NCBI GenBank assembly: GCA_001898225.1
Contig: MKTJ01000038.1
Location: 64,372-128,371, forward strand
Direction: 5' to 3'
Length of the DNA: 64,000 nt
Origin: Chloroflexi bacterium 54-19
GTDB taxonomy: Bacteria; Chloroflexota; Chloroflexia; Chloroheliales; Chloroheliaceae
Shown here one piece after another: positions 44,987 through 52,399 of the stretch. The position numbers and the translations under genes were made by a program. The number at the start of each line of letters is the position of its first letter. The first letter of the stretch is position 1. The notes under the pieces were generated by a model. The model did not search any database. It was not told the origin of the DNA and saw only the letters and a list, made by a program, of their open reading frames with translations.

Positions 44987-46306
44987 ATGGAGAAGCCCGC
45001 CCTGACTCCTGCCCTGGAGGAGATTATCGCTCAAATGGCCGTGTTACAGGCTGAACTCGACACTCTCAAACAACGCGCCGGGGCCCTGCCTCACCCGGTC
45101 CAGATTGCGCCACCGTCTGTTTCGACCACCCGTCGCAAAATTTTACGCCGGTTGGCGGGCGGCCTGCTGGCAGGGTTGGCCGTAGGCGGGGTGGCGGCGC
45201 TGGTTCCCCAACCGGCGGAGGCCAAGTTTGTGGGGGCTTCGAATGCCGGGGCCGTCATGATGCCACACGGCAGCACGGTTACGGGCACCATGGGTTCAAA
45301 CAGAAAATACGGCATGGCGGCTACTTCTGACGACTCTATAGACTTATCCAGCGCATATTATTTTGCAGACGGTGACAGGATTGGTGTTTATGGTATTGCT
45401 ACCAACGCAGCCGATACCAATGTCTTTGCTGGAATTGGAGTTTACGGCATCGGAACCCAGGGTATTTTCGGTTATAGCCCCGCCTCAACCGGGGTCAACG
45501 GCTTCGGCGGCGAAACCGGGGTGGCTGGCGCCAACGCTAAAACAGGGGTTTTAGGAATCGGTAGTCAATTTGGCGGCATAATGCAGATCAATAATTCCAG
45601 CAGTCCTTATTTTTCACAGACTAATACAGGGATTGGCCTGGCTGTCACCTCCGGGGCCACCGCAAGTTTTTCTAACGTTGTTAACAACCAGAATCTCGGC
45701 CTTTATGTCGAGGCCGGGACCAATGCGGGCGACCTGAACAATCCTGGCACTACCGCCCGGCCAAACGCCAAAGCCGCTATTTTCAAGGGGGATGTGCAGA
45801 TTGTCGGGGCCATCTCCAAAAGTTCCGGCACTTTTATGATAGACCATCCCCTCGACCCGACCAACAAGTACCTCTACCACTCCTTTGTCGAGTCGCCCGA
45901 TATGAAGAATGTCTATGATGGGGTGGTTACGCTTGATGGCCGGGGTGAAGCCACCGTAGAAATGCCCTCCTATTTTGAAGCGCTTAATTCCGACTACCGC
46001 TACCAGCTTACACCGCTAGGTCAGGCCGCCCCTGACCTGCATATTTTAGAAGAAATGAAAGAGCGCCAGTTCAAGATAGCCGGTGGTTCGTCCGGTCAAA
46101 AGGTAAGCTGGCAGGTAACGGGTATTCGCCAGGATGCTTATGCTAAAGCCAACCCTATCAAGGTGGAAGAAGCCAAGACCCCGGAAGAAAAAGGCACCTA
46201 TCTGCACCCCGAAGCTTTCGGCCAGCCGCAGAAGGAGCGCGTCCCTACAGGCCCGGTAGTAGGGGCGGACCTGGAAGGATTGATTAAAAGATTCCACCGG
46301 AAATAG
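44987..46306 (+). CDS. Tat-type exported surface protein with GVYG repeats
   Basis: A 439-residue protein. A short coiled-coil-like helix (IIAQMAVLQAELDTLKQR) precedes TRRKILRRLAGGLLAGLAVGG, a candidate twin-arginine signal. The middle has imperfect Gly-rich repeats (GVYGIATN, GVYGIGTQGIFGYS, GVNGFGGETGVAG) like those in trimeric fibre or spike proteins. The C-terminal ~150 residues (VTLDGRGEATVEMPSYFEALN, YQLTPLGQAAPDLHI, KVSWQVTGIRQDAYAKANP) form a conserved-looking module I have seen only in hypothetical proteins. Role unknown; adhesion or fibre formation is a guess. GGGAG lies 10 bases before the start. Confidence 0.75.
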   Translation: MEKPALTPALEEIIAQMAVLQAELDTLKQRAGALPHPVQIAPPSVSTTRRKILRRLAGGLLAGLAVGGVAALVPQPAEAKFVGASNAGAVMMPHGSTVTGTMGSNRKYGMAATSDDSIDLSSAYYFADGDRIGVYGIATNAADTNVFAGIGVYGIGTQGIFGYSPASTGVNGFGGETGVAGANAKTGVLGIGSQFGGIMQINNSSSPYFSQTNTGIGLAVTSGATASFSNVVNNQNLGLYVEAGTNAGDLNNPGTTARPNAKAAIFKGDVQIVGAISKSSGTFMIDHPLDPTNKYLYHSFVESPDMKNVYDGVVTLDGRGEATVEMPSYFEALNSDYRYQLTPLGQAAPDLHILEEMKERQFKIAGGSSGQKVSWQVTGIRQDAYAKANPIKVEEAKTPEEKGTYLHPEAFGQPQKERVPTGPVVGADLEGLIKRFHRK

Positions 46307-46491
46307 CCGGGCTTTCAGCAGTCAGAAAAAAGAAGGGCAGGAAAAAAATATCCAGGCCCGCTTCGTATCCCTCTTTGGCCTACAGTATATTACGTAGAAG
46401 ATGAGCCAAGTTTACCAAGTAAAAGAAGTATCAAAACCCAGTAAACGCTCTTTGGGTGTGACAATGCCGTACTTCTTACTTAACAAATTAC

Positions 46492-47472
46492 TCAAGGCGT
46501 CAGGTATGATAGGTGGGCCGAAAGTTGTGCCTTTTCTTCAAGTAAATTTCGGACGACCTTGAAGAAGTAGGCTGCCCGGTTCGGCCCGGTTCCGGTAACG
46601 TTGGGAGTGGCTATCGCGGCCCACTGGGTGCGTTTCTTGGCCTCGTAGAGCAGTTCGACAAAGGTCTTTTCGTCCAGGCCGCTCTGCCGGAACAGATTTT
46701 GAGCCTGTTTCTGGTTCGAGGGGGCGTGCGAAAGGTCGTTCAAGGCCCGGCTGAAGTCGAGAATTATTTGCCCGATATAGGCTGAGCCAGGGCGACCCGG
46801 TAAGGTGTCCCTTTTTCCAGGTTTGGCGTTGGGCTGGCTGGTGGACAGCGTAGCATCTCCCCTGCCAATGCGGGATGAAAAGAGATTCGAATCTTTTTCA
46901 AGTTCAAATTTCTTAAATTTTGATTCTTGGGATTCATGTTCTTTCTCCGGCAAAATTGCCGGGGCCGGTGGGGCATGTTTGCCGGAGGGGGTCGGGCATT
47001 GTTGCGGGTGTGGTCCGGCGCTTTTACCCTCCCTCGTCTGAGCGGGTCCGTTTGAAGTGGTTTCTTTTATACCCCCGTCAGGGCGGTCATCAAAGCGTTC
47101 TTGATAGGAAGCGGCTTCCTGGGCGGAGGGACCGAGCAGCCAGTAGCAGTTTGCCACCCCGCGTTCCTGGCCGCTCTCGACCCGGATAAGCCCGGCGGCT
47201 TCCAGTTCTTTCAGGTGGCGCGCCACGGTATCATAAGATTTGCCGCGCGCGGTCGCGATAGTCTCGATGCTGGGCCAGCAGCGCCCTTTTGAGAAACCGT
47301 CTTTATCCGGCCAGTCGTAACTTTCCAGCACCATGTAAGTCAGGCGAGCGCCATCGGAAAGGCTGGCATAACCGAGCAAGACCACGTTCGAGATGGCGGT
47401 CGAATGAGCGGTCAGGCGGGCGCGCCGAACCGGGGTTTCCGGCTCTAACAGGGGCGGGCGATTTTCGGGCAT
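46492..47472 (-). CDS. HTH protein, probable replication initiator or replicon regulator
   Basis: About 326 residues. Residues 15-110 hold a winged-helix DNA-binding domain (LSDGARLTYMVLESYDWP, CWPSIETIATARGKSYDTVARHLKELEAAGLIRVE), a design shared by plasmid Rep proteins and MarR-like regulators. A Pro/Gln-rich linker follows. The C-terminal part (SAYIGQIILDFSRALNDLSH, FVELLYEAKKRTQWAAIA, NRAAYFFKVVRNLLEE) is helical and DnaD-like in feel. The start ATG at 47472 has AGGAGG seven bases upstream; the longer reading to 47544 has none. It is the last gene of the par block, and its start lies beside a divergent perfect promoter. Rep function is inferred from context. Confidence 0.7.
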   Translation of the reverse strand: MPENRPPLLEPETPVRRARLTAHSTAISNVVLLGYASLSDGARLTYMVLESYDWPDKDGFSKGRCWPSIETIATARGKSYDTVARHLKELEAAGLIRVESGQERGVANCYWLLGPSAQEAASYQERFDDRPDGGIKETTSNGPAQTREGKSAGPHPQQCPTPSGKHAPPAPAILPEKEHESQESKFKKFELEKDSNLFSSRIGRGDATLSTSQPNAKPGKRDTLPGRPGSAYIGQIILDFSRALNDLSHAPSNQKQAQNLFRQSGLDEKTFVELLYEAKKRTQWAAIATPNVTGTGPNRAAYFFKVVRNLLEEKAQLSAHLSYLTP

Positions 47473-47493
47473 AAAAATACCTCCTGGCACCCG

Positions 47494-47522
47494 TTGACAT
47501 GGAGGAAAAGCCCACCTATAAT
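47494..47522 (+). promoter_or_regulatory. consensus sigma-70 promoter of a small RNA
   Basis: TTGACA (47494-47499), 17-base spacer, TATAAT (47517-47522): a perfect match to consensus with ideal spacing. It points away from the rep-like gene and no plus-strand gene follows until 53741. Confidence 0.85.
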
Positions 47523-47528
47523 GTGAGT

Positions 47529-47626
47529 GTCTTTTAGACAACAAAAAGACTTTCCTGCCCTTAAACGGGTGGTGAACTGGGAGAGCAACCTACTAGCTTG
47601 GCGGCGGAGGGTTGCTCTCTTTTTTG
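47529..47626 (+). ncRNA. candidate ~100-nt small RNA beside rep
   Basis: Predicted start near 47529 from the perfect promoter, end at the U-run of the 47581-47619 hairpin. The 5' part can form a small GTCT/AGAC hairpin (47529-47540). If the rep mRNA starts upstream of 47626, this RNA is antisense to its leader, as in plasmid copy-number control; if rep uses the divergent overlapping TATAGG box, the two are only divergent. A GTG ORF runs through the region but crosses the terminator and lacks a ribosome site. Confidence 0.65.
47581..47626 (+). terminator. terminator of the small RNA
   Basis: Perfect stem GAGAGCAACC (47581-47590) / GGTTGCTCTC (47610-47619), followed by seven-base TTTTTTG on the plus strand only. 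Confidence 0.9.
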
Positions 47627-47637
47627 TTTTAGAAAAC

Positions 47638-47659
47638 GAGGGTTTTATAAGACACCCTC
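47638..47659 (-). terminator. weak terminator-like hairpin after the first parB gene
   Basis: GAGGGT (47638-47643) / ACCCTC (47654-47659); the minus strand continues GTTTTCT. It may reduce read-through from the parB/ATPase operon into rep. Confidence 0.45.
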
Positions 47660-47691
47660 AAACATTTGTTAGTTGCTCTGCTTTATCCGGC

Positions 47692-48750
47692 TTACTGCCG
47701 CGACAAATCCTCCTTTATGGCCCTGATAAGGTCGTCAAGGTCCAGCCGGGCATTTCCGGCCAGTTGTTGTTGAAGCAGGGTTTTGGTGCGAGCCAGCGCC
47801 GGGTCGAGTTTTTCCAGGTCGTAGTGCAGGGACAGGGCGGCCTGGCTGGTTTTGGACTTCTTCAAGGGGACCGAGGGTTTTTGGGCAGCCGCTAGACCGG
47901 GGATTGTTTCAAACCCGGCCCCGGCCAGAGATAACTGCTGGGGATTATTTTCGTCAGGTCGCGCCTTCTTCCGGGTGCGGACCATTTTGTGTGGCGGCTC
48001 CGGATGTGGGGCGGGCGGTGTCGTTTCTTCGGGAACCAGGGCTGCTGCCTGGTGCCTGACCGTGTAAGGCATCATTTTCTCGCGGACCAACCCCTCCACC
48101 TTGCGGGCGGTAATATCGGGAGTGGACGCCACCAGCCGGGCCAGTTCTTCCTGTTCCTCGGCCCGGAGCAAAGCCAGCTTGCGGTTGATAGAGTGGGAAA
48201 ACTTGGCACGTGCCAAGTTTTCGTCAGCGGCAAAGGCTTCCGAAATAATCTCTTTGGTGATAGCGGTAAGCTTCTCGGCGGTCCTGATGCGTTCGGAGAC
48301 ATAGGACTCGTGTTTGTGGATGCGGTTGGCAATCTCGCGCTGGGACCAGCCGAATTCTTCTTTTAAGGTGATGAAAGAATGGCCCTCGTCGATGCCGCTC
48401 AGTTCCTCGCGCTGGATATTTTCGAGCAGGCTGTCTACCAGGTAATCGGGCCGGATTTCGTTCAGGACCATCACCGGCACGCGGACCAGCCCTAACTCGC
48501 GGGCGGCAGCCAGGCGGCGCTGTCCCGCGACCAGGATATAGTTGCCATTCTCGCCGCGCATGACCAGGAGCGGTTGGAGAATACCCCGTTCCCGGATGCT
48601 CTCTTTGAGGGTCGCCAGGGCTTCGGTCTCGATAGAGCGGCGAGGCTGCTTCGGGTTCGGTTGAATCAGGTCCGGCGCGAGATAGCGAAAGAGCGATTGG
48701 GACTGGCTCTGGGCTTCGCTAACCGCGTTAACAGTGTACTTTAGGCTCAT
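47692..48750 (-). CDS. parB: ParB/Spo0J-family partition protein, canonical type
   Basis: A 352-residue protein. The ParB N-terminal (CTPase) domain has LAPDLIQPNPKQPRRSIE, LKESIRERGILQPLLV and the GQRRLAAARELG motif (76-87), then LLENIQREELSGIDEG (109-123), close to the chromosomal Spo0J pattern. A helix-turn-helix covers about 133-158 (GWSQREIANRIHKHESYVSERI). The C-terminus is Pro/Lys-rich with a helical end. ParB binds parS and loads SMC or a ParA partner. Its ATG overlaps the stop of the ATPase gene as ATGA. Which palindrome it binds is unknown; its Spo0J-like motif suggests the canonical site at 52345. Confidence 0.9.
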   Translation of the reverse strand: MSLKYTVNAVSEAQSQSQSLFRYLAPDLIQPNPKQPRRSIETEALATLKESIRERGILQPLLVMRGENGNYILVAGQRRLAAARELGLVRVPVMVLNEIRPDYLVDSLLENIQREELSGIDEGHSFITLKEEFGWSQREIANRIHKHESYVSERIRTAEKLTAITKEIISEAFAADENLARAKFSHSINRKLALLRAEEQEELARLVASTPDITARKVEGLVREKMMPYTVRHQAAALVPEETTPPAPHPEPPHKMVRTRKKARPDENNPQQLSLAGAGFETIPGLAAAQKPSVPLKKSKTSQAALSLHYDLEKLDPALARTKTLLQQQLAGNARLDLDDLIRAIKEDLSRQ

Positions 48751-49613
48751 AGGACTACCCGTTTCACGGCCTCGCGAGTGATGCCTTCGTCAATTATATC
48801 GACCCGCGCCTCGTACCCCAGGTGGATGGCTTCGTCGGCGATGGCGCAGATGGAGCGGGGGATGCCGCTGCTCGACCTGTGAGTTATGTCAATTGCCTCG
48901 GAAGTGAAAAGGGGTTTTTTGCGCCCGGCCACGTAGAGGCGGTATTCGAGCAGGTTCTGGGTTTCCAGGCGGTCGAGCGGTTCGAGATGGGCGACCCCCA
49001 TTATCCGGTTTTCGATATTTTTGTAGCGTTTGAGTTTCTCGCTCAGTTCTTCCTGGCCGAAGAAAATAACCTGGACGAACTTGCCCTGGTCCCCCTCGAA
49101 ATTGAGCAATACCCGGACCAGTTCAAGGGTGCGCGGCTCCATGGTCTGGGCCTCGTCCACCAGCAACACGACATTTTTATCCTGCTGTAGGACCTGTTCG
49201 TAGACGAACTCCCGGAAATTATTTTTTAGCTGGTCCATCTGGCGGCCCACGTTTGGTTGTTTATATTCGGCCAGGACGTTGCGAATGAAGCCGGTCGGTG
49301 GGACGGCGGGGTCGTTATTGAAAGCTACGGTGTATTCGGGATGGTTGCTGAGGCGGCTATAGATGAGGTGGGCCAGGGTGGACTTGCCGGTACCGACGGC
49401 GCCCTGGACGATACCGAAGCCGAGGCGGCGGTCAATCACGGCCAGGCAACGTTCGACCACCGAGCGGTGCTGGGCGGAGAGGTAGCAAAAGCGGTGGTTG
49501 ATGCCGGTTATGACGAAGGGTTCTTCGTAGAGGCCAAAGTGCAAAAGATGCTCGTCCGAGCGCATACCGAGGTTTGTGATGGTAGTATCAGCCGCAACTT
49601 TTGGAAGAGCCAT
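48747..49613 (-). CDS. ExeA/TniB-like AAA ATPase
   Basis: A 288-residue P-loop ATPase: Walker A GAVGTGKST (71-79), Walker B NVVLLVDEAQTM (near 148-158), sensor-like FFGQEEL, and the C-terminal ITHRSSSGIPRSICAIADEA lid. N-terminal FGLYEEPFVITG matches the ExeA/AAA_22 group, which includes secretion ATPases and transposition target-selection proteins. Coupling to parB by a four-base overlap suggests a role in DNA maintenance rather than secretion; this link is an inference. The start ATG at 49613 follows AAGGTG. Confidence 0.88.
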   Translation of the reverse strand: MALPKVAADTTITNLGMRSDEHLLHFGLYEEPFVITGINHRFCYLSAQHRSVVERCLAVIDRRLGFGIVQGAVGTGKSTLAHLIYSRLSNHPEYTVAFNNDPAVPPTGFIRNVLAEYKQPNVGRQMDQLKNNFREFVYEQVLQQDKNVVLLVDEAQTMEPRTLELVRVLLNFEGDQGKFVQVIFFGQEELSEKLKRYKNIENRIMGVAHLEPLDRLETQNLLEYRLYVAGRKKPLFTSEAIDITHRSSSGIPRSICAIADEAIHLGYEARVDIIDEGITREAVKRVVL

Positions 49614-49949
49614 TTCACACCTTTTTAGTTATGACAACTTATTCTCTATTTATGTTAAGTATTGTTCTAATTTCTCGTTTTGTAAATGTTTATACTTTGA
49701 CTACTCATTGAGTGAATAAACACCAATTGATTCACAAAACTGTCTGTTAATCGAACACACCTAATATTGCATGTAGAATAGTAGCAAATTAATCTCTATT
49801 TTGCAATAGGGAATCAAAAGTTCCGCGAACTTTTGATTCAGGGCTTAAAAGATGATTCTAATATGCCCTTATTTTGAGGGTAAACGAAAAATGCTCCAAA
49901 GTCAAGAACATTTGTTCTAAGCATTTGTTTGAAGTTTTTGTTCGCCTGA
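49614..49949. other. AT-rich gap with palindrome and TTGTTCTAA sites
   Basis: No gene. Perfect 13-bp inverted repeat GAATCAAAAGTTC (49811-49823) / GAACTTTTGATTC (49827-49839). The 9-mer TTGTTCTAA occurs at 49662-49670 and 49912-49920; its complement occurs upstream of parA at 52015-52023. AT-richness plus palindromes would also suit an origin, but no DnaA box series is evident. Confidence 0.5.
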
Positions 49950-50996
49950 TTAGCGTCCGTATTTGGACTGGCGGGTCATGGGGAGAGTGCTGCCGAGAAG
50001 TTCGGTCAGGTTCCGGGTAATGTTTTCCAATTTCTCCTGCTGGTCCAGGGTAATCTTGAAATTCTCCTGTTCGAGTTGCATGTTAAGATAACCGATATTT
50101 ACTTCAAGCTGGTGTATCAGGCGGGAGAGGCGGGTATTGGATTCGAGAGAAATATCCGCTTCGGGCGGGTTGAATTTTGGCTTTTCCTTGTTACCTTTTT
50201 GCGCTGGCTGTTTGGGGCCGTCCAGTTCTTCTTTCAGGGCGGTCAGGGTGAGTTGCCCGCTTACCACCTGGCGGGCCAACTCTTTCTGGCGGTTGGGGTC
50301 GGGCAGCCGTTTGAGAATAAAGAGGTGTTCGAGGCTGTCCGGTTTCTGGCGAATCATTTCCACCAGGTGGGGTGGCGCGCCGTTGATGGCATCGTAGCGC
50401 TGGACCCAGCTTTTGGAGCGTCCGACCCGGCGGGCTATATCGGCCAGGCTGGCTCCCGCGTGAAAGCGGCGGATGGCCTCGAAGGAGTTGGCAATCGCGA
50501 GCGGGGTTAAATCTTCGCGGGAAAGGTTCTCGCTGACGGCAATATCGAGCCACTCGGCATCCCCGGCGTTCTCGGCAATCCGGGCCGGGATTTTATTCGC
50601 GCCTTTGACCTTGTTTGGCTCGGTGCCGAGGCCGGCGGCCAGTTGGAGGGCGGCTAAACGGCGGTGGCCGTGTCCAATCTCGAAATGACCGGGTTTATCG
50701 GGGTGAGGGCGGACCAGGATAACCGAGGTAAACCCATTTTGAGCCATATTTTCGGCCAGTTCTTCTAAACCCTGCCGGTCAGGACCGCCGGGCCGCAGAT
50801 ATTCCTGGAAGCGGTTTACCTCCAATAGCTCGAAAGGAATCTGTTTAACGGCGTAATTGCTCAAGGTGGCGGGAGCGGGCGCAGGTGGCGCAGTTTCCGG
50901 GGTACCTTCGGGATTGTCCTGCCCGGTATCGTCATCTAAATTCAGGGCGGCCAGGTTCCGCCGAAAGGCGGCGGCGGCGTTATTTTTTGGAGCCAT
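49950..50996 (-). CDS. ParB-like partition protein, divergent type
   Basis: A 348-residue protein. Disordered acidic/Pro-rich start (to about 45), a ParB N-domain (LAENMAQNGFTSVILVRPHP, GHGHRRLAALQLAAGLG), SENLSREDLTPLAIA, and HTH (ASLADIARRVGRSKSWVQRYDAI). A C-terminal coiled region (SRLIHQLEVNIGYLNMQLEQENFKI) may dimerise. It differs from the other ParB in the motif form and in a longer N-terminus. The gene starts directly after the parA stop (TAG then ATG), the usual parAB order. It is the likely partner of the 17-bp palindromes upstream of parA. Confidence 0.88.
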   Translation of the reverse strand: MAPKNNAAAAFRRNLAALNLDDDTGQDNPEGTPETAPPAPAPATLSNYAVKQIPFELLEVNRFQEYLRPGGPDRQGLEELAENMAQNGFTSVILVRPHPDKPGHFEIGHGHRRLAALQLAAGLGTEPNKVKGANKIPARIAENAGDAEWLDIAVSENLSREDLTPLAIANSFEAIRRFHAGASLADIARRVGRSKSWVQRYDAINGAPPHLVEMIRQKPDSLEHLFILKRLPDPNRQKELARQVVSGQLTLTALKEELDGPKQPAQKGNKEKPKFNPPEADISLESNTRLSRLIHQLEVNIGYLNMQLEQENFKITLDQQEKLENITRNLTELLGSTLPMTRQSKYGR

Positions 50997-51980
50997 CTAG
51001 CGGCCTCCTTTGCTGGAAAGCTGGTCGAGCCGGGCGAGTATTCTTGACATAACTTCGGTAGTGGTCTGCCGGAAATCGTCGGCGGGTTTCTGGGCCTGTC
51101 CGGTTGTGAGTAAGCTGGTGCTTTTGGCCGGGCTGTTAGCAATCGTTTTGAGGCTGCGAATGGGCGGCTCGACCACCCGGTCGCCCAGGGCGGCTTTGAC
51201 CGCTTCGAGCCCTTCGCTTTCGACCAGGCCGCTGCGGGGGTCGTACATATTCACGACGGCGGCGACTATCTCAAGGCCCCGGTTGGCGACCCGCTTGGCC
51301 TCCCGGATTTTCTGGATGGTCTGGGCGATAGCCCATTGGTCCACCGGGCGGGGAGTAGTCGGCATCAGCACCATGTCCCCGGCAATCAGGGCCGATTCGG
51401 CAAAGATGCTATCAAGCTGGCTGGGGGTATCAATCAGGATAAGGTCGTATTCGTTGACCAGGGCGCCTTCTTCGATAACCAGTTCCTTGATAATAAATTT
51501 TAGAATCTGGCGGCCATTGATGTTTGTCGCCAGGTAATTGTTAAGTTTACCCAGTTGTGGGTTCGAAGGTAGAAGAAAGAGCTGGCCCAGGGCCTCGTTG
51601 TTATAGACCGTGCCCGCCGGGACGGGCTGAATAACGTCCGCCGGAAAGAGGGCGTTGTCGCCGTCGAAATCGGTAGTGAGCAGGTCGCCGATGGCAGGGG
51701 AGGGTAACTTTTCCAGGTTTGGCAGGAGCATCTGGGTAACGGAACTCTGGGGGTCGAGGTCAACGACCAGCACTTTCAGACCGACCTCCGCCAGGGCGGC
51801 GGCCATAAGGGCAGTGATAGTGGATTTACCAATCCCGCCTTTTTCGTTGGCTATTACAATAACCGCGCCGTTCCCGGTCGTTTTTACTTTTTTCTGGTAA
51901 TTTTTGGCAACCTTGAAAAGAGCTTCGAAGCCGTTGACTTCCTTGCTTGCTGGCACAGGTTCTTTCTCCTTCATGGTCAT
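50997..51980 (-). CDS. parA: ParA-family partition ATPase
   Basis: A 327-residue deviant Walker ATPase: ANEKGGIGKSTITALMAAALAEVG (Walker A' near 47-54), VLVVDLDPQSSVTQ and YDLILIDTPSQLDS, plus the C-terminal SEGLEAVKAALGDRVVEPPIR. It moves ParB-DNA complexes over the nucleoid. The first ATG (51980) has no good ribosome site; a GTG at residue 9 has AAGGAG nine bases before it, so the true start may be there. TTGTTCTAA (minus strand) and a TATACT box lie just upstream (52015-52029). Confidence 0.93.
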   Translation of the reverse strand: MTMKEKEPVPASKEVNGFEALFKVAKNYQKKVKTTGNGAVIVIANEKGGIGKSTITALMAAALAEVGLKVLVVDLDPQSSVTQMLLPNLEKLPSPAIGDLLTTDFDGDNALFPADVIQPVPAGTVYNNEALGQLFLLPSNPQLGKLNNYLATNINGRQILKFIIKELVIEEGALVNEYDLILIDTPSQLDSIFAESALIAGDMVLMPTTPRPVDQWAIAQTIQKIREAKRVANRGLEIVAAVVNMYDPRSGLVESEGLEAVKAALGDRVVEPPIRSLKTIANSPAKSTSLLTTGQAQKPADDFRQTTTEVMSRILARLDQLSSKGGR

Positions 51981-52066
51981 CTGAAAATTTGAAAAGTCCT
52001 GAAAAGTCCCCGATTAGAACAAAAGTATAACAGTAACCCATGGGGATGGCAAGCCGGAGAACAGTG

Positions 52067-52125
52067 TTTGGTGTTTAGTTTTCAGTGTTTAGAAGCCAGA
52101 GGGCAGAGGTCAGAAGTCAGTAGGG
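52067..52125. repeat. GTGTTTAGT plus heptamer tract
   Basis: GTGTTTGGTGTTTAGTTTTCAGT-type units followed by GGCAGAG and GTCAGAA/GTCAGTA heptamers, between parA and the palindrome cluster. Confidence 0.75.
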
Positions 52126-52162
52126 GACAGGGTCTTAATTTACCCCAAATAGTAACAGCAAT

Positions 52163-52179
52163 CGTATTGATTCAATACG
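52163..52179. promoter_or_regulatory. 17-bp palindrome, candidate ParB site 1
   Basis: CGTATTGATTCAATACG, perfect 8+1+8 palindrome, upstream of parA. It is followed by A-C-T-T-C-A-C-A, as is site 2 in related form. Confidence 0.75.
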
Positions 52180-52206
52180 ACTTCACAGATTTAGTTTGTT
52201 TCCGGT

Positions 52207-52223
52207 CGTATTGATTCAATACG
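52207..52223. promoter_or_regulatory. 17-bp palindrome, candidate ParB site 2
   Basis: Identical to site 1; 44 bases centre to centre, about four helical turns, so both would lie on the same face. Confidence 0.75.
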
Positions 52224-52300
52224 GTTTCACACCGTACCCAGGGAAATCTTCTAGCATGGCAGGTTAAAAAGGCAAAAGAAAAACGTCCCGCTTTGATAGC

Positions 52301-52329
52301 CGTATTGAATCAATACGATTTGCAATACG
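52301..52329. promoter_or_regulatory. 17-bp palindrome, candidate ParB site 3, with half-site
   Basis: CGTATTGAATCAATACG (52301-52317; centre base differs), then half-site CAATACG at 52323-52329. Confidence 0.75.
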
Positions 52330-52344
52330 ACTGCTAATACGGAA

Positions 52345-52360
52345 CGTTTAACGTGAAACA
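52345..52360. promoter_or_regulatory. near-canonical parS
   Basis: CGTTTAACGTGAAACA matches the Spo0J parS consensus TGTTTCACGTGAAACA at 14 of 16 positions, mismatching at positions 1 and 6. It lies 28 bases past palindrome site 3. Confidence 0.65.
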
Positions 52361-52399
52361 ACTTCGACTACCTATTATATAGGAAGCCGCCGCCTTACT

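Noticed and set aside
47527..47895. 122-residue GTG open frame starting at the small RNA promoter
   Set aside because: It runs through a strong terminator and then antisense to parB, has no ribosome site, and no recognisable motif. A leaderless start at the transcript end is conceivable but less likely than a non-coding RNA.
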